Shown one piece after another: positions 21,221 through 34,210 of a DNA stretch of 36,497 bases. This stretch comes from Cruorifilaria tuberocauda (taxonomy: Eukaryota > Nematoda > Chromadorea > Rhabditida > Onchocercidae). Both the position numbers and the translations under genes were made by a program. Positions within the stretch are counted from its first letter, which is position 1; every line of letters begins with the position of its first letter. The stretch covers positions 1 to 36,497 of the forward strand of contig JABVXU010000536.1 of assembly GCA_013365365.1 (NCBI GenBank). Direction: 5' to 3'. A model generated the notes under the pieces. The model was not told where the DNA came from and made no database searches. It was given only the letters and a program-made list of their open reading frames with translations.

Positions 21221-24200
21221 TACATCAATGATAACATTAATCGTTCCTTTCATATTTTTTCTTTCATTCTTTTCTTTTTTTCTCTTCCCCTCTTCATCTT
21301 CTCTCTCTCTTCTTTTAAATCCATCATCTATTGCAAGTGTTATAGACTAAAGAATTTGGTTGAAATTCTCGAAAAATGCCAGGGAAATTCGATAAAAAAA
21401 AAGATGACATAAAAATGTTTTTCTTAGCAAAACTGAGATCGATGCTTTCTCTCTTCAAAAAAAGGAAAAAAAAAGATTTTATAGGAAAATTTAATAACTT
21501 TTGAGCAAAAATAAATTGAAAAGCCTATTGCGTCATTATTAACATTATCATATCATTATCACGATTAATCATCATTATCATTATCAACATCAACTTCTCG
21601 TTTTAAAAAAGAAAAAATACAAAAAAAAATGATGAAAAGTTTTCTTTCGAAGTTTTCTTCGATAATTCTTAAGAAAAAATAAATTGAATATAAGGAAAGC
21701 CTTATTGACAATATCGTATCATCATTATCATCATCATTATCACTATTATCAGCTATATCAGTAAATGAAATAATAATCTCCAGTTTAATGAAAGTCATTT
21801 TTGGGAGAAAAGGAGGAATTTCGGTAACTAAATCAAACTCAAATGCTGTAATCTCACTTCAATAATTTCAGAAAATTTTTCGAATATACGAGAAAAAAGA
21901 AAACAAGTCATTTGGGAAGAGAAGATAACGAATTACTGTTTATCTTTTGCAAGTAAAAAAAAACGTTTTAGGGAAAAATTTTAAAAAGATGAGAAAATTT
22001 GATGAAATTAAATAGATTATCAACTGCATCAAAGAGCATTTCAAAATGATTTCAATCAAAATAAGCTATATTCTATAAAACCGGATGATTGATAAAATAA
22101 TCAGAGTGATGGCTGATCATATCCTGCGCATCTAATAAAATTTGAAAATGGTTTCAATTGTTGCTTAAGCATTGATTATCTTTTCCGGATAGTAATAGGA
22201 TAGTTGTTCAATATTTTAAAAGATCAATCAATTTTGAAATATTTCTCGATACACATTTCATAACGTCCGTAACTTAGAAGGAAAAGAAAAAGTCTCTCAC
22301 GCCTAAATCCTACGTTCAAGACGTACGTCCAAAAGGGTTACGTTAATTTTTAGACAAAATGAAATTCGATTTCTCAAAGAAATTTTTATTTAATTAAAAT
22401 TGCAATAATTGCAAAATGATAATTAATCTATCAATGATAATTGCTGCAAAGATATTAAACTATAATTGAAGTAAGGATTATTACTAATTTATTTCATTTG
22501 TTAAGAAACCATGAAAAAAAATAATTTCAAACTGATTAATAATTACATGTCAAAAATTCGAATTCAAACTTAAATTCAAATTTAAATTCATTTTTTCCAT
22601 TTTCACAAACTTTGATCTTTGTTCTATTATAATATCCACTCGAAATTTATCAATTGATAATAGCATGGCACTTTATTCTTAACTATTAACCACTCAATCA
22701 AGTAAATTTAGCGAAAACATTTTTTTTTTGACAGATTTCCTCTAATGGGAAATTATTCTTATCATTTAAAATATGATAAATTACGAGTTAACATAGCTGT
22801 AATGTTTTTACTCTATCAATGGCTTTTTGGAATTTTTGAAGTTTTGAAATTTATGAAGTGATGAGAAAAAAAAACAGCCTTCCTTACTTTTTCTTTTTTT
22901 CAAATTTAATTATTAGTGAGAAGCATAAGTTGAATTTTGAATGAATGAATTACATTTTTGCTGATTAGCTAACATTGATCAGCTAACAATCTTAAACGGA
23001 TCAAATATAATAAGCAAATTGATTTTAAAAATTTTGATAAATTTATAAGCTTATTGATTTTTTATGCATCTTTTCATAAATAATAAAGAAAACATGAGCA
23101 TAGTATATTTTTTATCCATAATTTAATATATTATTATTTTTGATAATTAATTGCTTAATAATTAATTACTTAATTTAACTTCAATTTACATCGTTTGCTT
23201 TTCTTTTATTTTTTAGGGCAAAGGGAACGTGAAGAAAATTTTAAATTGTTTTTAAGAGTAATTTATTAGTGTTGCAAATGGCACTGTTATGATATCGAAT
23301 AATCGCAAAGGTAAATTTGATAATTAGCAATACATCAGTATTATCAGTATATCAGTATTGTTGCGTTAGTTTTGAAAAATTAAAAAATTCATGAAATAAA
23401 TTGTTGATCTTTGAAATGTCTGAGAAAACAGGAATAGATAACAGAACGATAAGAATGCACCATCAAAATCAAAATAACAACAACAAATCCCTCATCGCAA
23501 AATGTGAAACGAAAATTTGGTCATCCATTTTTCCCACTTTTGTTTTTTTCATTTCTCATTTTTGTGAATAACAAATTCAACGATATGAATTATAGTAAAT
23601 AATTTAATTAAATTTAATTGAATTACAATATCGTATCGTTAGCATGATTTCAATAGCTGAAATCAAAGATTTAAGTATAATTTTAGAATGTTTATTTCAG
23701 TTAGTTTTTTACTTTGAAATTCTATAAAAAAACTAAAAAAAGTAAAACACAGTTACAGTAAAAATACAATCTTTTATCTTTTTTGGTAAAGAAAAAATTT
23801 TTTTAAAATGATATTTTAAGCTAAACTAAGTTATTTCATTTTTTTTCCTCAATTTTTTTAAAAATTATTAAACTTTAAAAAGATATTCAAAGTATTAATG
23901 AAATGACTTTCCATAAAACTAAATCAAGAGCGAAAAAAAGTAATAAATAATGAAAGCAATAATAGCTATTACAATTAGCCAACTAGCTACTACAATAGCA
24001 ATAATAATAGCGATAATTTGAAATACGGCGAACTTTTTAATTGCAAAAAATATGAAAAGTAAACGAATAATATTAATTAAGCCAAGAAGTAATATAAAAC
24101 AGTAATATAAAGTAATATAAACAAGGAGTAATATAGAAGGCTGCAAATTATACAAAAAGTAAGGCAAGAAAAAGTAAGAAAGAAAATTTTGTACATTTGT

Positions 24201-25042
24201 TTTCTAATTGCAAAACATTTCTATTTTAAAGTTTTCAGGTTTATTTTAGGCGAAACGAGCAATGATTTAGAAAATGCTTTATTAAATTTAGGTCAAAAGT
24301 AATTTTAAAAAGTAACAAAAAAAGTAATCAAAGTTTTTTAAAATAAATTGCTTATATTAAAAGAAAAAGAACATAGTGATTTCGTTTAGTAAAGAGATTT
24401 AAAGATGAATTCCTCTCATCAAATTTTATTACTTAAATTATTGATTAAAAACTGATATGGATCAAATGAAATTTCTCAGTCAGATTGTAAAATCAGGAAA
24501 AATGAAAGACAGTGTTGCAATTGTTATTTTAATAAGTATAAGTACAATTCAGAGACATGGAGAAAATTTTTCAATCAGTCCTTTGGAACGAGTTACCGAA
24601 TGGCTTTTTTTTCTCTTTTCATTAACTTTCAAAGATCAAGTAAAGGTTAACTCTTTATTAATTACTCTTTTTAACTCAATACATACAAAATTCATTTGAA
24701 TGACTTAACAAGGAGGAAGTAAAATCATGAAAAAATAAACTTTCCTAGTAATCTATAAATACTTATTATCCGTAATCTAGGATAATTACTCAATGAATCT
24801 GAATAGAAAATACAGTAAGACATACGATTAACTTAATATTCTACGGAAAAAAACTAATTTCCAGCTTATGACTCATAAAAATCAATTAAATGCTCTCTAA
24901 TTTATCAGATGCTAAATCCGTAATTTCCTCACTAAAATCAGTCAATCACTTTTTTTTTACTTCCATTTCTCGGTGAATTCCTGAAAGTTCCGATAATCAA
25001 AAATAAAATAGAAATAGTAAATAATGAAAAAGAGAAAAAAGA

Positions 25043-25067
25043 AAGAGAGAAAGAGAGAGAGAGAGAG
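25043..25067. repeat. GA-rich microsatellite
   Basis: An interrupted GA run inside a longer purine-only stretch. Confidence 0.85.
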
Positions 25068-25290
25068 TAAGAATGAAAATTTTCAGGTTCTTTTTATTAG
25101 CTCAATTGAAATAATAAAAGAATGAATTAACAAAAAATATTTAAAAATTTTTTTTCTCTCAAAAAGCTTTATCGGCAAATTTTCTTCTCCGAAAAATTCA
25201 CCAAACAATTTAAAAAAATGAAATTCGTACAGCTGAAATTAATTAAAATGAATATCTGAAGAAATGGAAAATTGAAAAAAAGGAAAAAAA

Positions 25291-25440
25291 AGCGGCAATG
25301 TCGCACGCGGTTAGCTTCTTCCACACCAATATGGAAAGGAAAAGGAAAAAGCGGTAATGTCGCGGTTAGCTTCTTCCACACCAATATGGAAAGGAAAAGG
25401 AAAAAGCGGTAATGTCGCGGTTAGCTTCTTCCACACTAAT
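25291..25440. repeat. 55-bp GC-rich tandem repeat, three copies
   Basis: Copies start at 25291, 25350 and 25405. The core is GCGGTAATGTCGCGGTTAGC followed by TTCTTCCACACCAATATGG and a purine spacer. The first copy has a four-base longer core (TCGCACGCGG). It is much richer in GC than its surroundings. The minus-strand open frame across it is a by-product of the repeat. Confidence 0.9.
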
Positions 25441-25522
25441 ATCACTATCATAAGCAGATAGGAAATTGAAATGATAAGCTGTTAGCATTTTGAGTGAATT
25501 GAATAAAAATTACGTAATAGAC

Positions 25523-25636
25523 ACTTCACATACATTCACATACATGCACGTACACTCACATACATTCACATACATGCACGTACACTCACATACATTCACA
25601 TACATGCACGTACACTCACATACACTCACATACATA
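25523..25636. repeat. 30-bp tandem repeat built of 10-bp subunits
   Basis: The subunits TACACTCACA, TACATTCACA and TACATGCACG follow in fixed order for nearly four cycles. This is a two-level repeat of alternating pyrimidine-purine type. Confidence 0.9.
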
Positions 25637-26772
25637 TCTTATTAATTTGCTTATCGTTAAATCAACTCCTACATTATACAATCGTTCGTTAAGTGGATGT
25701 ATGTGTAGGTGGAGAAAGTGTAAACGTGAATGCGTGAGATGAAAGCTCTTAAACATTTCTTTAAGCTAAGAGTTACTTGCGAATGTTTGCTCAAGTATGT
25801 AACGGTACGTGTTTACGTATATCTATCTTTAAATCTTAATACCTGCGATAATCTTTAAAAACGTGAAAACATTAAAATGTTAAAAATAAATGTTAAGCAA
25901 CTTTTTAAACGTAAAAAATAATGATGAACTAATTATTGAATTAATTATTCACTTAATCTTTCAGTCAAAATGCGCGTGGATTGCGTAGATGGTAGCGTAT
26001 GAGTGGTTAGGAACGTAGACATCAATACGTGATAGCGTGGCTATACGTGTAAATGTCCAGTTTGTTGTAGAAAATATGAGAAAAGTGTATTGATAGAGTA
26101 AGTGAAATGATATATTTATCTAATCCAAAATCGGAATTTCATTTTTTTTTTAAATATCGGTTAATTACTTGATTTAAAATGGAACACAGGTATGAATGGA
26201 AGGTGATAATATCTTCAAACGTTAACGAACACTCTATCGATGAACTAATTATTACTTCGATAATTAATGATATTTCAATAGGAATGGAAAGAACAGAAAT
26301 AATTTTTTTCAACTTGAAAAGAATTTTTTAAAAAAAAAGCAGGTAAGCTTAAAATAATAAAAATGATTGAAATATTGGAATTTGATTAATTAATTTATTT
26401 TACTTATCTTAAACTATCCATCCAATTCATTCAACCGATCTAATCATTCATTCATCAATTCCGTTGTAATTTGAAATTTTATGACACATTTCAATTTTTT
26501 CATTCTCCTGAAAAAAAACAATCCTTCCATTCCCAAAATTAATCTAAAGCTTTATGCTTGAAATTCAAAAAAAACAATAACGATCAATAACCATGTTAAA
26601 TCAGAGAAAAAAAGATTAGCAATCTTTTTCATATTCAAATTCAATGTACCAAATCAATCAATCAATATATTAAATTAATTTTTTTTTTTAAATAAAATTT
26701 TTCCTATTTTTATTACTTTTGAAAAACATATTTTGCAAGAAAGTTTAAATTAAAAAATGCTGAATTTGCAAA

Positions 26773-26800
26773 GAAAGAGAGAGAGAGAGGGAGAGAGAAA
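26773..26800. repeat. GA-rich microsatellite
   Basis: A GA run with one GG interruption. Confidence 0.85.
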
Positions 26801-29403
26801 GGAGGAAAAATGGAAAGAATTGAAAAGTAAACGAGAAGATTTGCTTTTATTTATTTATTTTTTTTCTCTCTTCACTGATCTCGAGAGAATTTCTCCTTTA
26901 CTTCCTCAATTTCAATTCGATTGAGCATACATATCAGGTTGATCAGTACTGATCATTCCTCACTTCACTCCCATCATAATAGTTTGTAATTTAAGTAAAG
27001 ATAGCTATCGTACGTAAAGAGTTCAATTCTAACATTGAATGTTTCGTTGGATTAAATTACACAATGATAAATGCACAAACATATATTATTTTATATTTAT
27101 GCAAAATATTCAGTATAAGTTAATTTTTTAGTGCTAATTTTCCAAAAGTTAAAAAATTTTAATTCAATAAATTAAATTAACAAAATAAACAAAATAAAAT
27201 AAATTATAAATAAAAATAAAAGTTAGAAAATTTCAATTCAATCAATTCGTTTATTTTCAATTTTAAAAAGAAAATTTTATTCCCTTTTTTTCCAGTGATA
27301 TAGAATAGATTTCTGAATAAATTAAAATTGTGGTAAAGGGAAAATTGACGTCAGTTTTGCAATTCAATTATCACCTGAAAATTTCGTCATTTACTCCTAA
27401 ATGAATAAGCAAATCAACTTTACAATCGAATTTTCAAATTTAAATTCAAGGTCAAATATATTAAAATAAATGGAATAATTTCTTCTCTTCCATTTTTTCT
27501 GATAATGTTTGGTCAGATTAAAATAGATGAAAGTAAAGAGTAAATTTAAATTTTAAAATTTGCAATAATTTAAATGTTTATAAAATTGATCCAATTTAAA
27601 TAAAAAGTAAAAATGAATCAAATAATTGCATACCATACCTGTAATTACATGTAACATGTAAATAATTTCTATAATGAAGCTGTAATTTTACTTTTAATTT
27701 AGGAGTTAATATAGGTAACTTTTTTTTTTTGAAGTATCATTTCTATTATTATCAATAATTATCACTTTAATTTACTCTATTCATTCAATATCAGTAATAA
27801 TAATTTTCCCTTTTGCCTATATCAATTCATTTTTCCAATAATTAGGTATGATTTTTTTTTTTTTTGAAAAATTCAATTTTGCCAATTTCTTTTTAATTCC
27901 GATCAAATGGAACAATAAATAAATTATTGAACACTAGTTCCCATGAACTAAACAGTCGGGAAATAGTAGCTAAGCATGATGGATGAATAAAAGATAAACA
28001 ATAATTAAATGGATAATTAATTGATTATCGTAATTACGTAAACATACTAAGCTGTAATTTAGTTAATTTTACTGTACTATTAAATAAGCATTTTGCATTT
28101 AGCTCATTCTTAATTCTTTGGATTTTCAAATTAATTTCTATTTTTTAAAATTTCTATCCAATTTCTCCTCCCGAATTTAATTTCTAGTTCAAAATCCATC
28201 TACACGAGTAAATATATTACTTCGAAACGAGCGCAATTAATAAAGTAAACGAGTTATTACTAAGTAATAAACTCTAATAATACTTATCACAAAAAATGAA
28301 TTCATTAAAATGTGAAAAATTGTAAGTATTGTAATTTCAAAAATCAAAAATTATTTCTCAAATTTTAGAATTTCAAATTGAATTTAACAGAAACAATTAT
28401 CTTAATGGACCACTATTGTAGAATATCGATTAGATTAGTCTTAAAGAAACTTTGGAGAATTTCAAAAGTGAAAAATTAGTTGCAATGCTTTGCTAAAAAG
28501 CATAGCATATATACTAAAATATAGTTTAACTTACTTTTTCTTTTGTTTTTACTAATCAATGATTATTTTAAATTTCAAAGAAGTGATTTGAAATTACAAA
28601 ATATTGATTTCGTTTATCATGCATACATTGGAAAGCAATAAATTTTTTGCACTTTTTTTTTTTACTTTTGAAAATTATGCTTTATCAGCTTTTATCAGTG
28701 TATCAGATCAGTGAATAAGTAATTAACTTTCAACAAATGAACAATTGATAAAAATCGATTTTAAATAATTTTTGAAATTTTCATGTAAAGTTTCCAAATT
28801 TAAAGAAATAATCTTTGGTGAATTCATGGCAAAGAGAAATATTTTGCTGAAAAAAAAAACATTAAAGCAAAATGGTAAAGAAAAGACAAATTAAGCTTTC
28901 TTGTTTAATTATAAAGTACATTTTAGGCTTATTATTCTAATACAGCACATCCTAAGTTAGGCTGTTAAGATTAAGAGTTTGTCATCAATTAACCTTTAAC
29001 TTTAATCAAATTTTTAAACTTAAATTTTAACCTTCAAATAAATTATAAACAAACGATGCAATCAACCGAAATTGAAATAAAAAAACGATAAGCTAATCAA
29101 TTTCTTCACTCTATGGATTAAATTTCGAAATACAATTAGAGAATAATAACTGTATGATTAAATGCCCTTTATTTTTGGTAATTTAACATTTATTATACTA
29201 CGCTAGAATAGATACGGTAAGTACGAGTTATATCATCGAAACAAATAAGTACAGTAATTGACAATCAAAGTAACAGTTAAAAAGTTCAGAAATGAATTGT
29301 TCAAAAGTCAATTTTTCAAAAAGCAAAAAATTTGACTGTTACTTTGGACAGTTGGAAGTGAAGTTAGAAGTCAATGAAAAAATAAAATTAAACTTTCTTA
29401 GAA

Positions 29404-29461
29404 GTAGGTTAATTAATAATAATAATGATAATGTAGGTTAATTAATAATAATAATGATAAA
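29404..29461. repeat. 29-bp direct repeat, two copies
   Basis: GTAGGTTAATTAATAATAAT plus AATGATAAT is repeated head to tail without change. Confidence 0.85.
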
Positions 29462-30344
29462 TTGATTTAATAAAATGATAAAATTGAAAAGAAAATGAAC
29501 AATTCACTAAGTGCTGATAAATAAGAAATTTAAGGAAAGAATTAATTGAAAAAACGTTTAATCTATGATCAATTTTAATTTAGCTTTAAATTTGAAATTA
29601 TTGAATTTATTCAAAATGATAAACATTTGAAATTCAAAGGCAATAGCTGAATTAATCATAATTTCCAGATATTTCTAATTCATTCATTTTTTTTTGTTTA
29701 TTGTTTATTTATCTTTTAGTTTTTTTTGTTTATTTTTGTTTATCATACCTCACTAACATAAAAAAAACAAGTAAACAAATTTTATTGGTGTTCAAATGTA
29801 ATTAATTAAGAAAAAGACGAAAACAAAATTAATCAGATAGAAAAATTGTAAACAATATTAAATTTTCCTAATTTTCAATCACTCTATGTTTCAGTATGAA
29901 TAAGCATCTGATAATTATCAGTAGCTGATAAACATCGTTATATTGATTAATTATAAGATTTAAATAATTCGATAGTAGAAAGACAAGTTGAAATCGATTA
30001 GCATAACTAATCTAAATTCTAGCTATTACATCTCTCTTCTAATTAACTTAACTTTAGCGATATAATCGATAATAACGATATTGTATAGAAGGACAGTAAT
30101 TAATCGTAATACTGGAAATTTTTAAATTTATTAAATTTCATTTTATTTCAAATCAAACATTTGTTCATCATCGAGCTTCCTTCAATCAATACTTTAATTA
30201 AGCAGAATGAGATGATATTAGCAGTAGTAAGAGTGATTAAATTGAAACATATCAATCAATTCGAATGATAATGATAATAAGTGCACTATTAGCAAAATAA
30301 AATATATGAATAAAATATATAAATAATTAATTAAATATACGGTT

Positions 30345-30536
30345 ATAAGTAAATGATATTGCAAATAATTAGGTTAAGAAGTAAGTATAAGTAAAAATAA
30401 GTAAATAATATTGCAAATAATTAAGTAAGCATAAGTAAAAATAAATAAATAATATTGCAAATAATTAAGTAAGCATAAGTAAAAATAAATAAATAATATT
30501 GCAAATAATTAAGTCGAGAAGTAAGTATAAGTAAAA
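30345..30536. repeat. 43-bp AT-rich tandem repeat, about four copies
   Basis: The unit contains ATAATATTGCAAATAATTAA followed by GTAAGCATAAGTAAAAATAA. The two inner copies are almost identical and the outer ones are diverged, carrying GAAGTAAGTATAAG. Confidence 0.85.
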
Positions 30537-31390
30537 TGTAAATATGAAATAAGTTTAAAGATAGAAAGTAGCAAATTTTATTGTAATAATCCTAATAATA
30601 AAATGAAAAGAAACAAATATTTTTAAATCTATTGTTACAGCAATAAATAAAAATAAACAAATGCATTTGAGCTAATTAAATTAAATAAATTTAAGAAATG
30701 TTAAAAATTTTTAAGTGAAAAAATTGTAAACAATTGTAAGTGAAAATTTAATGGCAAATTTTGCACTTTAGAATTAATTCGAAATTGAAAAAAAAAAGAT
30801 AAGTTAATGAATTTTATTACTTTATGGAATAAATTTTAAAATGATTAATTCATTATTACTTTGAAATTTCAAATGTTTATCATTCCTATTAAATTTAATA
30901 GTTTGAAATTAAAATTGATTTCTTCATTTTATTTAATTATTGATCGGAATTAATTGATGTATTTTAATATATGATGGTAAGCCGAAAGAACAGCTTTTTG
31001 AAATACCTTTAAAAATAAATTAGCAATGAAGAAGGTAAGAGAGGGGAAATGATAAAGTTAAGAGGAAGAAAGTAACTGGAAAAACTTGATAGACGGATTA
31101 GTGAATGAGGAATTAAGTTACACAATATATTGTGATTTCTTAAAATTTCAAATTTCAAGTTTTAAAATCTTCGAAATGATGATAAGAAGCATAACAGAAT
31201 TTTTTTAGCGATAAATCGTTGTTTTAATGATAAATCTTTATGAAAGAGAGAAAATTACAAGAAACATGAAAAGTTTTATCAATTATCACTGCATGATAAA
31301 TTTCATTGGTTGCTAGAAAATTCTCTAAAAAAGTTTCAAATTTAATCAATCATCTTTCATTTCTTTTTTTCACTTAAAATTTGTTATTTT

Positions 31391-31612
31391 AAATTATTTT
31401 AAAGGCAAAAAAGAAAATTAAAAGTTTTTTTATTAATTTAGAAAATTTCAATACTTTCGAGTTACGTCATCGAGTTCGAGAACTTTATTATCATCGAGTC
31501 CGAGAATTTTAAATTATTTTAAAGGAAAAAAAAAGAAAACAAATTAAAATTTTTTTACTAATTAAAAAAATTTCAATGCTTTCAGGTTATATCATCGAGT
31601 TCGAGAATTTTA
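31391..31612. repeat. 120-bp tandem duplication
   Basis: AAATTATTTTAAAGG begins at 31391 and again at 31511. Both copies continue through an A-rich stretch to TTTCAAT(A/G)CTTTC and ATCGAGTTCGAGAA. A third ATCGAGTCCGAGAA sits at the junction. Confidence 0.75.
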
Positions 31613-31763
31613 TATATATATTTTTTTTGTTCGTCAATTGATTTATACAAATTGAACTGTAAATTAAATTACTGCTAACTATTGGGAAAAAGGGAAAAGC
31701 GAGGAAGAGTCTAAAACTTTTTCAAAGTTTATTACGACAGAGTTTATTTTAGATGAGGATAGA

Positions 31764-31808
31764 ATGTATGTATGTGTATGTGTGTGTCTGTGTCTGTGTC
31801 TGTGTGTT
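31764..31808. repeat. GT/GTCT microsatellite
   Basis: TATG, GT and TGTGTC units in series. Confidence 0.9.
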
Positions 31809-32149
31809 ACATTACAACTTTGCTAATATTACAACTTGAAGTTTCTTGAAGAGGAATCGAAATAGAAGTGACAGTTGATAGCCAATGTGACAAATGACAG
31901 TGATAATGGACGATGACGACGATTGTAATGTGATAATGATAATGAAAAAAATTTTTCAACCGGAAAAGAAATCATGAAAATTGCTTATCAACGCTTTCTA
32001 AGCAAGCTTATATGCTTTTCCTTTTCCTTTTTTTTGTTCTTTTAGAGAAAAAGCAAGAGAACAACAGGAAATTTACATCGATCAAGAAGGATTTATCGAA
32101 AATAATCAACTGGAAATGATTTTGATTAAAAAAGAAAAAAGCTTGAGTT

Positions 32150-32468
32150 GCATGCATTTTACGTAATAACTTGCATCCTTTTCTTCCTTCCCATCAAAAT
32201 CCATTTCCAATTAATTATTTGAGTTAATATTAGCATGAATAAAGTTGAATATGGGCATGCATTTTAAGTAATAGCTTGCATCTTTTTTTTTCTTTCCTCT
32301 TATCAAAATCCATTTCCAATTAATTATTTGAGTTAATATTAGCATGAATAAAGTTGAATATGTGCATGCATTTTAAGTAATAGCTTGCATCTTTTTCTTT
32401 CTCCCCCATCAAAATCCATTTCCAATTAATTATTTGAGTTAATATTAGCAGGAGTAAAGCTGAGTATG
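32150..32468. repeat. 105-109-bp tandem repeat, three copies
   Basis: Copies start at 32150, 32255 and 32364 with GCATGCATTTTAMGTAATA. They continue through a TC-rich stretch to ATCAAAATCCATTTCCAATT and GAGTTAATATTAGCA. The non-homopolymer parts are nearly identical. The last copy is truncated and diverged at its end. Confidence 0.9.
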
Positions 32469-32855
32469 AAAGAGAAAAAAATTTGTCAGAAATATAAGAA
32501 ATTGGAAAGGAGAAATTCAATTCTCGAAAATTCTGTTTTTTATCAAAAATCGAAATTTTAATTCACTCAAATTTCATTTTTTTTCTTCTTGAAAAAAAAA
32601 GATATATTTTAGCATTTTAGAAACAGTTATTCTTGATATTATTTCTTCAAATAGCATTCTTCAGCTTCGTTTTTTATCTCTTACATGATAAAAAATCAAA
32701 TTTTTCGTATTTTAGAAAAGAGATTTTCTTCTTTTTTCTCTGTAAATTATGATATTTCAAAAAATTTTGTTTAAATTAAAAGTAATCGAAATTTCAAGGA
32801 AAAAAAAATATATATTCCATAGCAGATCTCTTTTGATTAAACATTTTTTATTAGC

Positions 32856-32911
32856 ATTATTTTTCATTATCATTATTTTTCATTATCATTATTTTTCATT
32901 ATGATAATTAT
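32856..32911. repeat. ATTATTTTTCATTATC tandem repeat
   Basis: Three and a half head-to-tail copies of a 15-16-bp AT-rich unit. Confidence 0.85.
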
Positions 32912-33082
32912 GATTATATTCAATACTATACTGAAAATAATAATAATATAGTGATAGTGAATGACGATTTTTTAGTCACGTTAAATTTCCACATCTTCTT
33001 GGCTAAATTAAATATTTATTTTAGGATGAAAACTTCAATCAGGTAAGTTTGCTGTATTGCTAAGACGAAAAAACAAGACAGG

Positions 33083-33099
33083 GAGAGAGAGAGAGAGAG
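33083..33099. repeat. (GA)n microsatellite
   Basis: A short GA run in a purine-rich stretch. Confidence 0.85.
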
Positions 33100-33290
33100 T
33101 GGGAAGGAGGGATGGAGAGAAGTAAATCGAGGAAAAAAAACGGCTAAATGTGAAATTCACGATTGAAATACGTAAAAAGATTAAAGTAAAGCGAAGAAGG
33201 GCAAAAGATGAGAAATTTGTCCATAAACTTTTGTTTATGAAAAGCATTAAAGCACTCAACAGCTGTTTCCGTTTCGTTCAAACGGAAAAT

Positions 33291-33348
33291 CCCACACGCA
33301 CGCACACGCACACGCACAACACACGCACGCACAATATACGCATACACA
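33291..33348. repeat. CACG/CA alternating tract
   Basis: Alternating purine-pyrimidine sequence of CACG, CACA and AATATACG units. Confidence 0.85.
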
Positions 33349-33386
33349 GGCGAAAGTTTAAAGCCAGTGAAGCGAGAAACTAATTG

Positions 33387-33409
33387 AATATATATATATA
33401 TATATATTG
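33387..33409. repeat. (TA)n microsatellite
   Basis: A TA run followed by degenerate AAATAAAC units up to 33445. Confidence 0.9.
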
Positions 33410-33980
33410 AAATAAATAAATAAACAAACAAACAAATAAATATATTTATTTAGCAAGAAATAAATGTACGAATAAATCAACAAAAAAAGTTTAATGTTGA
33501 ATAAATTTAGAAATAAATTAAAATATTGTAACCTTCAAGTTTGATCAATAAAAACGTAAAATGTTTACTTTGTTGTAACAATGAATTATACTAAAATTTA
33601 TTTATGTTTATTCATAAATTCTAACTTCAAGTAATGAAATAAACAATTATCGTTTTTCTCAAAACAATCTCAATCCCAATTACTAACAGGTGTTCTCTAC
33701 AGAAAAAAATTCAGAATTGTAATAAATAAAAAACTTTCAAATTGGTATCTACTGGGAATTCTTAATATATTTGGAGGAAAGAAATACCTGAAAATTGTTA
33801 AATATAATTTTTAGTAGTGAATTTGCCTCGAGATTGGTAAATTGCAGGTGCATACATTAAGAAAGTATATTTCAAGTGTTGTAGAAAGGAAATGATAGAG
33901 ATAGAGATACTTGATACATTATAACAATAAAGTAAGATAGAATTGCAATGAATAGATTCATTGAAAATTTGAGTAAGCGA

Positions 33981-33981
33981 A

Positions 33982-34014
<33 letters not shown>

Positions 34015-34017
34015 GAT
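33981..34017. repeat. GA microsatellite
   Basis: A 37-nt GA run with one GGGA interruption. Confidence 0.9.
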
Positions 34018-34210
34018 GAGGAGAAACGAATATGAATATGAATTAACAATGATGGAACGATAAAATGATGTTAGAACTAAAAGTTATGATGCAAATATAT
34101 ATATATAGTATAAAAGTTATTAACATTTTTCCCTTTCCTTTAAAATTAGAAATTAATTGCTCATGTAATTACAAATATTCGACATGGCTCAATAAATGAA
34201 ATTACACTAA

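Larger units (their letters stand above)
19446..25290. other. Apparently gene-free upstream region, part 1
   Basis: AT-rich DNA upstream of fhod-1, presumably holding its promoter. The repeats in it are listed separately. Weak exon-like islands occur at 23221-23309 (an acceptor, then an ATG eight codons before an AAAG|GTAAATT donor). An 80-codon open frame at 24457-24699 is too ordinary in composition to call. Confidence 0.5.
25637..32149. other. Apparently gene-free upstream region, part 2
   Basis: AT-rich, with no exon I can support. 25690-26060 is enriched in GCGT/ACGTG words (for example ATGCGCGTGGATTGCGTAGATG after a TTTCAG at 25959-25964), like an eroded form of the GT tract at 34781. 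Tandem repeats are listed separately. Confidence 0.5.

Noticed and set aside
23221..23309. Isolated plus-strand exon-like island ending AAAG|GTAAATT with ATG ATA TCG AAT AAT CGC
   Set aside because: It has splice-like sites but is only a few codons long and has no partner exon, so it may well be chance.
23919..24167. Very hydrophobic minus-strand 82-codon frame
   Set aside because: Looks like a membrane protein, but the Ile/Leu/Phe richness follows from AT-rich repeats (AATAATAG, GTAATATAA). There is no splice context.
24457..24699. Plus-strand 80-codon frame beginning MDQMKFLSQIVKSG
   Set aside because: Composition is fairly protein-like, but it has no acceptor, neighbour exon or recognisable motif. 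A search would be needed before calling it.
25169..25384. Minus-strand 71-codon frame across the 55-bp repeat
   Set aside because: The repeated part codes the same peptide fragment by virtue of the repeat, and the rest is Phe-rich low complexity.
25959..25990. TTTCAG acceptor followed by ATGCGCGTGGATTGCG
   Set aside because: Resembles a trans-spliced start, but the frame stops after ten codons and the sequence belongs to the GCGT-rich tract.
33035..33431. Overlapping frames on both strands
   Set aside because: Generated by GA, CA and TA microsatellites. The directions conflict and there are no splice sites.
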